Positions 34,443 to 42,673 of a stretch of DNA of 64,000 bases are shown here, one piece after another. Origin of the DNA: DATEVL01 sp035471625 (GTDB lineage: Bacteria; Chloroflexota; Anaerolineae; Anaerolineales; E44-bin32). Under the pieces are notes generated by a model. That model made no database searches. It was not told where the DNA came from and saw only the letters and a list, made by a program, of their open reading frames with translations. Each line of letters begins with the position of its first letter. The stretch's first letter is position 1. The position numbers and the translations under genes were made by a program. The stretch covers positions 1-64,000 of the forward strand of contig DATIPT010000167.1 of NCBI GenBank assembly GCA_035471625.1, in the 5' to 3' direction.

Positions 34443-35561
34443 CTACGGACAAGCGTTGCCGACGTGCTCCTCGAAAGTCACTGCGAATTGGTGGGCGCCG
34501 CTTCCGTCGCACGCCGCGCGGAAGAACAGGAATGGGGTGTCGGGTGCGTCGGCGATCGCACGCAACGAAGCCAGCCCCGGGCTGGCGATCGGGCCGGGAG
34601 GAAGCCCGGTGTGGAGGTAGGTGTTGTAGGGCGAGACGGTCTGCAAGTCCGAGGCGCTCAGGGCCGGCTTCCACCACTCGTCGCCATCCTGCCAACCCAG
34701 AGCGTATTGCACGGTCGGATCGGCTTGCAAGGGGATCCCGAGTCGCAGGCGATTGAGAAACACGGCCGCGATCAGCGGTCGTTCCGATGCGATGATGGCC
34801 TCGCGCTCGACGATCGAAGCCAGCGTAACCGCTTCAAAGACGGTCAGGCCTCGATCGCGCAAGGCGGTGCGCAATTCCTGGTCGACGCGCCGGTTGAAGT
34901 TGCCGGTGAGCAAGACGAGGGCTTCTTCGGCGGTCATACGAGGATCGAATACATACGTATCCGGGAATAGGAAGCCTTCGGCGGACGCCGTCGTGGGTGG
35001 GGCCTCGGCGTCGACCGGCGGTGCGCTGCGGGTCGCCGCCAGGAAGTCGCCTGCCGAGAAACCCAGGCCGAGGTCGCCCAATGCCTGGGCGACCTGTTCG
35101 CGGCGCCAGCCCTCGGGAATCGTGATCGCATACCGGCTCGCCGTTGCCTCTTGCAGCAAGTCGGCGAGTGCGCGAATACTCATCGTTCCGGCGACCTGAT
35201 ACCGCCCGGCTTCAATCTGGGTATCCAGCCCCCGGTATCGCAGGTAGCGCAGGAACAGGCCGGGCTCACCCAGAACCTCGAGAGTCGCCAGCTTCCGGGC
35301 GACCGTCCCGGCATCATCCCCGGGTTCAATGTCGAGGAAGGCGACGGCCCCCGGGTCGCCGGCCGGCGCATCCAGGGAGTCCTGCCGCGCTGCGAGATAG
35401 ACGCCCAGGAGAGCCCGATCCAAGAAAGGCAGATTGGGATCGGGATCGCCGGCCGCAGCGAGGGCCTGCCCGGAAGCAACAAGCATCGCGCATGTGATCG
35501 CCGCGCATGCAAGCACAACTCCAACGACGAGACAACCGCGACTACGCCGGCCGGTGCGCAT
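34443..35561 (-). CDS. mltG: Endolytic murein transglycosylase MltG (YceG-like)
   Basis: This is a 372-residue membrane-anchored lytic transglycosylase that cuts nascent glycan strands and so sets their length. A transmembrane segment lies at about residues 10-35, followed by a LysM-like region and the YceG domain. The catalytic glutamate is E252 in SIVEREA. The family blocks EGFLFPDTYVF and LQADPTVQYALG are present. The start at ATG 35561 has an AGGAG site and overlaps the end of ruvX by 20 bases. It ends the alaS-baseplate-J-ruvX-mltG operon. Confidence 0.93.
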   Translation of the reverse strand: MRTGRRSRGCLVVGVVLACAAITCAMLVASGQALAAAGDPDPNLPFLDRALLGVYLAARQDSLDAPAGDPGAVAFLDIEPGDDAGTVARKLATLEVLGEPGLFLRYLRYRGLDTQIEAGRYQVAGTMSIRALADLLQEATASRYAITIPEGWRREQVAQALGDLGLGFSAGDFLAATRSAPPVDAEAPPTTASAEGFLFPDTYVFDPRMTAEEALVLLTGNFNRRVDQELRTALRDRGLTVFEAVTLASIVEREAIIASERPLIAAVFLNRLRLGIPLQADPTVQYALGWQDGDEWWKPALSASDLQTVSPYNTYLHTGLPPGPIASPGLASLRAIADAPDTPFLFFRAACDGSGAHQFAVTFEEHVGNACP

Positions 35562-35937
35562 CAAGGTACTCCTGGAGCAGGATCGCTGCCGCCCGGGCAT
35601 CGACAAGCGAATCCTCCGGGCCGAGAGCAAGCGCCGCCTGAGTCGACCCGCTCTCGTCCCAGGTCTCGATGGTCGGCGCGCCGGCCAAGGCCAACGCCTC
35701 CTTCAGGCGCATCGCCCGCCGGGCCTGGTGCCCGATCTCGCCATCCTCGGCGTAGGCGATCCCGATGACGATGAGGTCGGCATCTTCCTGGGTTGCGATG
35801 GCGACGATCCGCGCCGCGTCGCGGTTTCGGGTCTCATGTTGGAGAACGCGAAGCGGTCGCGCGATCGTCCGAGTGGGATCGGAGATCGCCAGGCCCAGCC
35901 GGGCTTCACCGGGATCGATCGCCAGAACGCGGCTCAT
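35542..35937 (-). CDS. ruvX: Holliday-junction resolvase-like RuvX (YqgF)
   Basis: This 131-residue RNase H-fold nuclease family member has the first metal aspartate D8 in VLAIDPGEARLGLA. It has a second acidic site in WDESGSTQAA and a C-terminal SLVDARAAAILLQEYL. The family is linked to 16S rRNA processing and possibly junction resolution. The open frame extends 21 codons upstream, but the ATG at 35937 overlaps the stop of the preceding gene (ATGA) and fits the family start. alaS-ruvX proximity is common in bacteria. Confidence 0.93.
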   Translation of the reverse strand: MSRVLAIDPGEARLGLAISDPTRTIARPLRVLQHETRNRDAARIVAIATQEDADLIVIGIAYAEDGEIGHQARRAMRLKEALALAGAPTIETWDESGSTQAALALGPEDSLVDARAAAILLQEYLDAHRPA

Positions 35938-37424
35938 GGAATATCGCTGATCCAGACCGGACGGATCCGCCAGGGTAGCAACGGGAGGCGCGGCCACCAT
36001 TCGGGCCAGATTCGGATGCGCGGCGAGACCTGCAGATCGAGTTCACGGAGCAGCATCGACTCGGCCTCGTGCGGCGCCTTCGCCGCCAGTCGGGTGGCGA
36101 CGTCAGAAAAGTCCACGCGTCGCAGCGCATCGGCCCGGACGACGGCTTGATACTGATCGGGCCGGGAGGTTGGTTGGAGTTCGATACGAACGCTCTCTGG
36201 AAGCACCAAGAGGTCCTCGCCCGCCGATTCCGTGATCGCGTCGGCCGACCAGCTTGCCAGCCGAACGGCATCGTAGGCAAGGGCGCTGGCGAGAAGGCGG
36301 AGACGCACGGCGACGCTTTCGGATGGCTGGCCGACCGCCGGACGGCTCTCGAAGGTGAGCCGGTCTTCAATCTGGATCGATTGAGGCGCGATGGCCTCGC
36401 CGTCCGCCAGCGAATCGGAGATCTCGGTCGTGGCCTCCTGGAGCAGGCGGGTCTCCAGGGCGTCAAGGGCCCGATCGACATCGGCCTGGCTCACGCCGGA
36501 GGTCTCGGAGGTGGCGCCCCCGTCGGTGGGTTCGGGATTCTCGACCGAGACCTGGAGCCCCAGCAACCCTTCGACGGCGACGATCGCACCGGCGGCGACA
36601 TTCCCTTGCGGGCCCGGCGCACTCGCCCGAATCGCCACCTCGACCTGCGAGCCGATCCCGGCAGGAAGAAGCGTCCGCTCGATCGTTTCAAAGCGGATCG
36701 AGGGTTCACTGGCCGTGCGCAATCCGGTGGCCTCCGGGATCACGACCTCGACTTGGTCTCGATTCGTGAAGAGCGCGGTCCCTTCGGCCGATGTGGCGGG
36801 CGCTTGGATTCTCCCTTCGGTCGGAAGCCGGAGTTCGCCCTCGACAGATGTCCGGACGCGCCGGGCTGGGATCGTCACCAGCCCGTCCTCCGACAGGTCT
36901 TCGGAGGTCAACGCGAGAGCCAGGCTTTCCGTCTGCGGATGGATCGACGGGGTGAGTTCGACGACCGCCACCGGACCGACGGCGACCGACAGGGCAAGCA
37001 GCGCTGCGATGACAAATAGAACCCAGCCGGCGCGCCAGGGGTCTTGAGCTTGTCGCGGGCCGCCAGGCCAGCTTCTATCCGATCGAACCGGCCTGGCTCG
37101 CTTCTCGTGCGGCGGAGAGACGGAAGGAGGATCGGCCTCCGCGTCTGGCCACGCGTCGGCCGTCACCGAGTCGAGGTCATCGAAGACTGGAACGTTCAGG
37201 TCCCGTGCGTGCTGGCGCACGTCGGGGTCATGGACGACGACGCCAAGGCGGGCGCCCTGCCGCCTTGCTTCCCTCCGGAGCAAGACGAGGTCAAGGCGGC
37301 GGGGAAGGACCCGGCCGTGGCCCGGCCAAACCAGGACGATGCGCTCAGCCTTCGCCCAGCGCAGGCGGTCGCGGGCCGACGACGTGTCGTCATAGGGATC
37401 GAGGTGGACGATCTGGATTCTCAT
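35934..37424 (-). CDS. Single-pass membrane protein with baseplate-J/gp47-like domain
   Basis: This 496-residue protein has a short N-terminal Rossmann-like part (MRIQIVHLDPYDDTSSARDRL, then ERIVLVWP) facing the cytoplasm. A charged linker and one transmembrane helix (about 132-155) follow, then a large extracytoplasmic region with the beta-rich baseplate-J-like pattern (TALFTNRDQVEVVIPEATGL and ASAPGPQGNVAAGAI). Such proteins recur in Chloroflexota and are annotated by distant similarity to phage baseplate J. No other tail or secretion-system genes are nearby, so the name should not be read as phage origin. Its function is unknown; its operon partners alaS, ruvX and mltG suggest housekeeping or envelope work. 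Confidence 0.75.
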   Translation of the reverse strand: MRIQIVHLDPYDDTSSARDRLRWAKAERIVLVWPGHGRVLPRRLDLVLLRREARRQGARLGVVVHDPDVRQHARDLNVPVFDDLDSVTADAWPDAEADPPSVSPPHEKRARPVRSDRSWPGGPRQAQDPWRAGWVLFVIAALLALSVAVGPVAVVELTPSIHPQTESLALALTSEDLSEDGLVTIPARRVRTSVEGELRLPTEGRIQAPATSAEGTALFTNRDQVEVVIPEATGLRTASEPSIRFETIERTLLPAGIGSQVEVAIRASAPGPQGNVAAGAIVAVEGLLGLQVSVENPEPTDGGATSETSGVSQADVDRALDALETRLLQEATTEISDSLADGEAIAPQSIQIEDRLTFESRPAVGQPSESVAVRLRLLASALAYDAVRLASWSADAITESAGEDLLVLPESVRIELQPTSRPDQYQAVVRADALRRVDFSDVATRLAAKAPHEAESMLLRELDLQVSPRIRIWPEWWPRLPLLPWRIRPVWISDIP

Positions 37425-37469
37425 GGATGCGCGGGGCTCACACCCGAAGGCGCCGAGGCCGATCGACGG

Positions 37470-40217
37470 CTAGGCTGCGATCTGGGCCCGATGTTCTTGA
37501 ATCCACACGCGGGCCCGGTCGATGGCTTCGGGCAAGTCTGCGGGGTTCTTTCCACCGGCTTGAGCCATCGTTGGCTTGCCGCCCCCGCCGCCGCCCACGG
37601 CGGCCGCTGCCGCGCGCACCAATTCGACCGCGCTGATCCCGCGTCCGGCGAGGTCCTGGCTGACGGACGCGATCAGCACCGGCTTCCCGTCGGGTGCCGA
37701 GCCCAGAAGCACGATATGGGAAGTGTGTTCACGACGAAACGGATCGGAGAGGGCTCGCAGGGTATCGGCGTCACAGCCTGCGACCGTTCCCAGCAGCACC
37801 GCCACCGATCCGATCTCCTCGATCGGGAGGGTCGCCAGCTGGGTGCCGGCCGCCTGCCGTTCGAGCGCGGCCACACGGGCCGTCAGGTCGCGGTGCTCCC
37901 GCATCAGAGCATCCAGCTGAGCTTCGACGCGATCGGAGGAGGTCCCCAAGCCTGCGGCGACGCGCTCGAGGGAAGCCGTCGCTCTCTCGAAGTGCGCCTG
38001 CGCTTCGCGGCCCGTCAAGGCCTCGATCCTTCGTATCCCGGCGGCGACGCTCTCCTCGCGTACGATCATGAAGGGGCCGATGTCCCCGGTGGTGCGGACA
38101 TGGGTCCCGCCGCACAGTTCGTACGATAGCCGTTCGTCGCGCCCGATCGAGATCGTCCGGACCGATGCGCCGTAGGTCTCCCCGAAGAGCGCCATCGCGC
38201 CCTCCGCCTCGGCGACGGCCCGAGGCTTCTCGCGAATCTCGAGGGCGTAGTCCTCCAGCACGGCCGAAGTGACGAAGCGCTGCACGCGGGCGAGCTCGTC
38301 AGGCTGCATCGCCCGAGAGTGCGTGAAGTCGAACCGCAGGCGATCGGGAGCCACCAGAGATCCCGCCTGACGTGCGTGCTCTCCCAGGACCGATCGCAGG
38401 CCGGCATGCAGCAGGTGCGTCGCGGTGTGATTGCGCATGATGTCCCGGCGTCTCGCCTGGTCGACTTGCGCCCGGCATGACTGGCCAACGCGTAGCGTGC
38501 CGCCGGTCACACGCCCGAGGTGCACGATCAGCCCGGCGACCGGTTCGTCTATGTCGCCGACCTCGAAGCGCCAGTTCTCGGCGCCGACGGAGACCAAGGT
38601 GCCGGTATCGGCGACCTGGCCGCCGGAAGCGACATAGAACGGCGTCCGGTCGAGGACGACGGCACCTTCGGCGCCCGGCTCAAGGGCCTCGACCTGTCGA
38701 CCGGCGTGGATCAGCGCGAGGACCTGTGCCGGCAGATCCAGGTCGCCGTAGGGTTCGTAGGCGACTCCGGAGGGCGACAGGCGACCCGACTGTGTCAGGG
38801 AATCGATCACCCCTCGATAGAACGGGGTTTGGTCCGTCACCGCGGCGCCTGCGGCCGTGCCGGTCGAGGCCTCGCGGTGATGCGCCATCGCTTCGCGGAA
38901 GCCGCCTTCATCGACCGACAGGTCGCGCTCCCTGGCGATGTCCCGGCTGATCTCCAGGGGGAGTCCGTAGGTTGCGTACAGATCAAATGCCTTGGTGCCG
39001 TCGAGGATGCCACCGGAAGAGGCCGCTTCCGCCAGGAGGAGATCCAGGCGATTCAACCCGGTGTCGACGGTTCGCTGGAACCGCTCTTCCTCGTCGGTCA
39101 GGGTCCGCTCGATGGCCCGCTGATGGCGGACGAGCTCGGGATAGGCAGACCCGTAGACGTCGACGACGGTACGCGCCACTTCGGCCAAGAAGGGCGCGTG
39201 GAATCCGGCCTCGGCTCCGAATCGCGCCGCCCGGCGAATGACCATGCGACAGACATAGTTGCGTCCTGTGTTTCCAGGAACGACGCCGTCGGCGATCAGG
39301 AAGGAGGCGGCGCGGGCATGGTCGGCGATGACCCGGTAGGCGACCTGATGTTCACGGGCCTGGCGGTCATCGTGCTGCAGGAGGCCCTGGACCGTCCGCA
39401 GGAGCGGAACGAACAAGTCGGTCTCGTAGTTGGAGCGGACTCCCTGCAAGACGGAAACCAGCCGCTCGAAGCCCATCCCGGTGTCGACGTGCTTGTGCGG
39501 AAGGGGCTCCAGCGAAGACGGGCCAGTCCGGTTGTATTGGATGAAGACCAGGTTCCAGAGCTCGAGGAAGCGCTGGCAGTCGCCGTTGACACGGCACGAG
39601 TGCCCGGCGACATCCCGTTTGTCGCAGGCGTCTTCGCCGCGATCCAGATGGATCTCGGTATCCGGGCCGCACGGCCCGACGTCGGCCATCTCCCAGAAGT
39701 TCTCCTTGCGGCCGAAATAGAGCACATGGTCCGGATGGAAACCCGGTTGCTGGCGCCACAACTCCGCGGCTTCTTCGTCGCGGGGGATCTCGTTCTTCTC
39801 ATCGGCGAAGCACGTCGCCCAAAGGTGCTGGCGCGGCAGCCCCCAGACTTCGGTGAGGAGTTCCCAGGCCCAGGTGATGGCTTCCGCCTTGTAGTAGTCG
39901 CCGAAGGACCAGTTGCCGAGCATCTCGAAGAACGTGTGATGCGTGTCGTCCCGGCCGACGTCATCCAAGTCGTTGTGTTTCCCGGCGACCCGCATACATT
40001 TCTGAGAATCGGCGGCCCGGGTATAGGGCCGAGATCCGGTGCCCAGGAAGACGTCCTTGAACTGCACCATCCCGGCGTTGGTGAATAGGAGAGTCTCGTC
40101 CCCGCCCGGGACGAGCGACGACGACGGGACAATGGTATGACCCCGTTGTGCGAAGAAGTCGAGGAACGACTGCCGGATGGCCTGGCTGGTCGGAGGCGCG
40201 AAGGTCTTGGGTTTCAT
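37470..40217 (-). CDS. alaS: Alanyl-tRNA synthetase
   Basis: This 915-residue class II synthetase charges tRNA-Ala. The catalytic domain starts with AIRQSFLDFFAQRGH and has LLFTNAGMVQFKDVFLG and FEMLGNWSFGDYYK. The editing domain has HTATHLLHAG near residue 597 and the zinc-binding ELCGGTHV near 701. A C-terminal C-Ala domain ends with the GGGGGGKPTMAQAGG loop near residue 885. It has a good promoter (40239-40267) and a short leader, and it starts a four-gene operon with the baseplate-J-like gene, ruvX and mltG. Confidence 0.97.
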   Translation of the reverse strand: MKPKTFAPPTSQAIRQSFLDFFAQRGHTIVPSSSLVPGGDETLLFTNAGMVQFKDVFLGTGSRPYTRAADSQKCMRVAGKHNDLDDVGRDDTHHTFFEMLGNWSFGDYYKAEAITWAWELLTEVWGLPRQHLWATCFADEKNEIPRDEEAAELWRQQPGFHPDHVLYFGRKENFWEMADVGPCGPDTEIHLDRGEDACDKRDVAGHSCRVNGDCQRFLELWNLVFIQYNRTGPSSLEPLPHKHVDTGMGFERLVSVLQGVRSNYETDLFVPLLRTVQGLLQHDDRQAREHQVAYRVIADHARAASFLIADGVVPGNTGRNYVCRMVIRRAARFGAEAGFHAPFLAEVARTVVDVYGSAYPELVRHQRAIERTLTDEEERFQRTVDTGLNRLDLLLAEAASSGGILDGTKAFDLYATYGLPLEISRDIARERDLSVDEGGFREAMAHHREASTGTAAGAAVTDQTPFYRGVIDSLTQSGRLSPSGVAYEPYGDLDLPAQVLALIHAGRQVEALEPGAEGAVVLDRTPFYVASGGQVADTGTLVSVGAENWRFEVGDIDEPVAGLIVHLGRVTGGTLRVGQSCRAQVDQARRRDIMRNHTATHLLHAGLRSVLGEHARQAGSLVAPDRLRFDFTHSRAMQPDELARVQRFVTSAVLEDYALEIREKPRAVAEAEGAMALFGETYGASVRTISIGRDERLSYELCGGTHVRTTGDIGPFMIVREESVAAGIRRIEALTGREAQAHFERATASLERVAAGLGTSSDRVEAQLDALMREHRDLTARVAALERQAAGTQLATLPIEEIGSVAVLLGTVAGCDADTLRALSDPFRREHTSHIVLLGSAPDGKPVLIASVSQDLAGRGISAVELVRAAAAAVGGGGGGKPTMAQAGGKNPADLPEAIDRARVWIQEHRAQIAA

Positions 40218-40238
40218 TGGGCTCTGCCGAACACGAGG

Positions 40239-40267
40239 ATTATACGCGATGGGGGAGTCGCCTTCAA
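40239..40267 (-). promoter_or_regulatory. Sigma-70 promoter of the alaS operon
   Basis: On the minus strand TTGAAG (40267 to 40262) and TATAAT (40244 to 40239) are separated by 17 bases. The predicted start near 40232 leaves a leader of about 15 bases before the alaS ATG. Confidence 0.75.
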
Positions 40268-40377
40268 TACGGACGCCTCCGGTCTCTCCGGCGCCAAGGC
40301 GAGAGGCGGCACGGACGCGATTTCCGATCGACGCGGTGGGGCTCCACGCCCGGAAGGGCCTCGGCGCGCAGGACTTG

Positions 40378-40386
40378 TGCTATCCT
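40378..40386 (+). promoter_or_regulatory. Extended -10 promoter of the metallopeptidase/ATP-grasp genes
   Basis: TGC-TATCCT (40378-40386) fits an extended -10 box. Transcription would begin near 40393 and include an AAGGAG ribosome site at 40403-40408, ahead of the ATG at 40422. Confidence 0.45.
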
Positions 40387-40421
40387 TCGACTCGGCGATT
40401 CGAAGGAGCGCAGCAGCACCG

Positions 40422-41453
40422 ATGGCGATCACGGAATTCCGCGAGAAGATTGACCGGGCACCGCTCGACGCAGCGATGCTGGCGCTGTTGCCGCGGCGTA
40501 TCAGCGATCTCGAGCTGCGGATCGCCGGGACGCGCCTGGAAAGCCTGGTGGCCCAGTTGTACACCGATCTGGAGGCCGGCGGCCTCGTGTTCCGGCCGAA
40601 GTGCTATCTGGCCGACGAGTGGGGCTGTCCCACCGGCGTACCGGTGATCGGGATCCCTTTCTACCTCGCCGACCCACAGCTCTCGCGCATCGAAGGGGAG
40701 CTCACCGGGATCGAAGCCGAGAGCGATGCCGAGATCCTGATGTATCTCCGCCACGAAGCCGGGCACGCCTTCAGCTACGCCTATCGGTTGTACCTGGAGC
40801 CCGACTGGACTCGCACCTTCGGTTCGTTCCGCCGGCCGTATCCGGAGGAGTACCGCCCCGATCCCTTCAGCGATCGGTTCGTCCGGCACATCCCCGGATG
40901 GTATGCCCAGCGCCATCCGGACGAGGATTTTGCCGAGACCTTCGCCGTGTGGCTGACCCCGGGGCTCGATTGGCGCGCGCAGTACGGCGGAACCCCGGCG
41001 ATGGAGAAGCTGCTCTACATCGATCGGGTGACTCGGCTGTATGGGAATCAGCCGCCTCAGGTCACCGATGACTACCTCGATGAGCCCGTCGAGCGCCTGC
41101 GGGCGACGCTCGCCGAGTGGTACAGCCACTTGGATCAACGCGGCCGCCGTTCTCTTGGACTGCCGCGCCTGATCGACACCGACTTGCGCCGCGTCTTCCC
41201 GGCGGGCAAGGGCATGTCGGCTGAGTCATTCATGCTGGCGTACCGCGGGCGCGTGATCTATGAGGTAAACTACTGGACGGGTATGGATCTTGATCGATTG
41301 GGCGAGCTCGTTGACGAGATCATCGAACGAATCCGCGCCCTTGGGCTGCGTGTGGCGCCGGGGCAGGAGTCGACGACGCTCATCGGGATCGTCGCCTTGC
41401 TGACGACTCTGGTGATGAACTACCACTACACCAACCAGTTCGCCCGGCGCTGA
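40422..41453 (+). CDS. Putative zinc-binding metallopeptidase
   Basis: This 343-residue soluble protein has a HExxH zinc site, HEAGH, in the helix YLRHEAGHAFSYAYRLY near residue 111. A downstream acidic motif, DEDFAETFAVWL near residue 168, probably supplies the third ligand, as in other gluzincin-like families. It matches proteins annotated only as putative zinc-binding metallopeptidases. Their substrate is unknown. The upstream open extension is not conserved; I start at ATG 40422. It is followed by an ATP-grasp ligase gene 25 bases downstream with a perfect ribosome site. The pair may assemble and trim a peptide, which is inference. Confidence 0.8.
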   Translation: MAITEFREKIDRAPLDAAMLALLPRRISDLELRIAGTRLESLVAQLYTDLEAGGLVFRPKCYLADEWGCPTGVPVIGIPFYLADPQLSRIEGELTGIEAESDAEILMYLRHEAGHAFSYAYRLYLEPDWTRTFGSFRRPYPEEYRPDPFSDRFVRHIPGWYAQRHPDEDFAETFAVWLTPGLDWRAQYGGTPAMEKLLYIDRVTRLYGNQPPQVTDDYLDEPVERLRATLAEWYSHLDQRGRRSLGLPRLIDTDLRRVFPAGKGMSAESFMLAYRGRVIYEVNYWTGMDLDRLGELVDEIIERIRALGLRVAPGQESTTLIGIVALLTTLVMNYHYTNQFARR

Positions 41454-41478
41454 GGCGCCCGGCGGAAAGGAGGTCGCC

Positions 41479-42588
41479 ATGCGAATCTCGGTGCTCTACT
41501 GGGAGTGGAAAGAGAACGACCAGACGAAGCACGACGAGGTCGTCGATCAAGTCCTCGCCGGCCTGATCGAGAGCGGCCACGAGGCGACCCTGCTCGGCGT
41601 CACGAACGACTTGAAGTATCTCGTCGATGCGATCGAGGAGCAGAAGCCGGACCTGGTGTTCAATCTGGTCGAAACCTTCGCCGACGACGATGCCTTTGAA
41701 ATGAACATCGCCGCCGTGCTCCAGATCTTGGGCGTGCGCTTCACCGGCAGCGCGCCGCGGGTGATGGCGGTGCGGCAAGACAAGGCCCTGACCAAGAAGA
41801 TCCTGGCCTTCCACGACGTCCGCTGTCCCCAATTCGCAACGTTCGACCACGACAACCTCGAGTTCGCCGGCAAGATGCGATTTCCGATGCTGGTCAAGCC
41901 GCAGCACGGAGATGCCTCGGCGGGTGTTGGCGATTCATCGCTTGTCTCCGATCTGCGGAGCCTGGTCGAACGGGTTGCCTACATCCATTCCGATCTGCAC
42001 GACGCCGCGATCGTCGAGGAGTACATCGAGGGACGTGAGTTCTATGTTTGCGTCCTAGGGAATGATCCGCCGGAGGTCCTGCCCCTGATCGAGATGGACT
42101 TCTCGGATCTGCCCGAGGGCTATCCGCACATCTATGGGCGGGAAGCCAAGTTCGATGAGAAGAGCGTCCAGTACTCCGGGACGAACGCCATCATCGCCAC
42201 CGACCTACCGCCGGAGCTTCGCAATCGGATCGAGATGACCGGCCTTGCGGCGGCCCAGGCAATGGAGGTGTCGGACTACGCCCGGATTGACATCCGCGTG
42301 GCGCTCGATGGGACCCCGTATGTCGTCGAGGTCAACGCCAACCCCTACCTCGAATCGACCGGTGCGGTCTCCCTGGCGGCGCTGCAAGCCGGCTACTCGC
42401 ACCGCGCCCTGGTCAATCAGATCGCTGAAATCGCCTGGGAGCGCTATGAGACGGGCGGTCCGGAGCGTCGCAAGGAGAAGGCCGTCGTCCCGATCCCGGC
42501 CGCACCCGGCCCCAACGGACAGGACGGGGAAGATGACGAGCCCGAGGCGGAGTCGCAGGCCGACGAGCTCGAGTCCGAGCCCATCTGA
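41479..42588 (+). CDS. ATP-grasp ligase, D-Ala-D-Ala ligase-like
   Basis: This is a 369-residue ATP-grasp protein with the Ddl-like three-domain layout. The N-terminal domain reads PDLVFNLVETFADDD. The ATP-grasp core has FPMLVKPQHGDASAGV and AIVEEYIEGREFYV. The metal-binding end has RIDIRVALDGTPYVVEVNA, followed by NPYLE. The last 40 residues form an acidic Pro/Glu-rich tail not found in Ddl. The NPYLE ending and the metallopeptidase neighbour suggest a peptide or amino-acid ligase other than the cell-wall D-Ala-D-Ala ligase. A near-perfect AAAGGAGGT site precedes the ATG. Confidence 0.85.
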   Translation: MRISVLYWEWKENDQTKHDEVVDQVLAGLIESGHEATLLGVTNDLKYLVDAIEEQKPDLVFNLVETFADDDAFEMNIAAVLQILGVRFTGSAPRVMAVRQDKALTKKILAFHDVRCPQFATFDHDNLEFAGKMRFPMLVKPQHGDASAGVGDSSLVSDLRSLVERVAYIHSDLHDAAIVEEYIEGREFYVCVLGNDPPEVLPLIEMDFSDLPEGYPHIYGREAKFDEKSVQYSGTNAIIATDLPPELRNRIEMTGLAAAQAMEVSDYARIDIRVALDGTPYVVEVNANPYLESTGAVSLAALQAGYSHRALVNQIAEIAWERYETGGPERRKEKAVVPIPAAPGPNGQDGEDDEPEAESQADELESEPI

Positions 42589-42673
42589 TCCGGCCGTAGG
42601 CGCGTTCCTGTCGCTCGTGGAGCACCTGCGGCATCACCGCGATGCCGAACCCTGAGGCCGATACGACCCCGCG

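Noticed and set aside
35934..37424. Phage or tailocin remnant suggested by the baseplate-J-like protein
   Set aside because: No other phage, tail or lysis gene is near, and the gene is locked into an operon with alaS, ruvX and mltG.
38520..40088. 522-codon plus-strand frame opposite alaS
   Set aside because: It is a shadow of alaS; the minus strand carries all AlaRS motifs.
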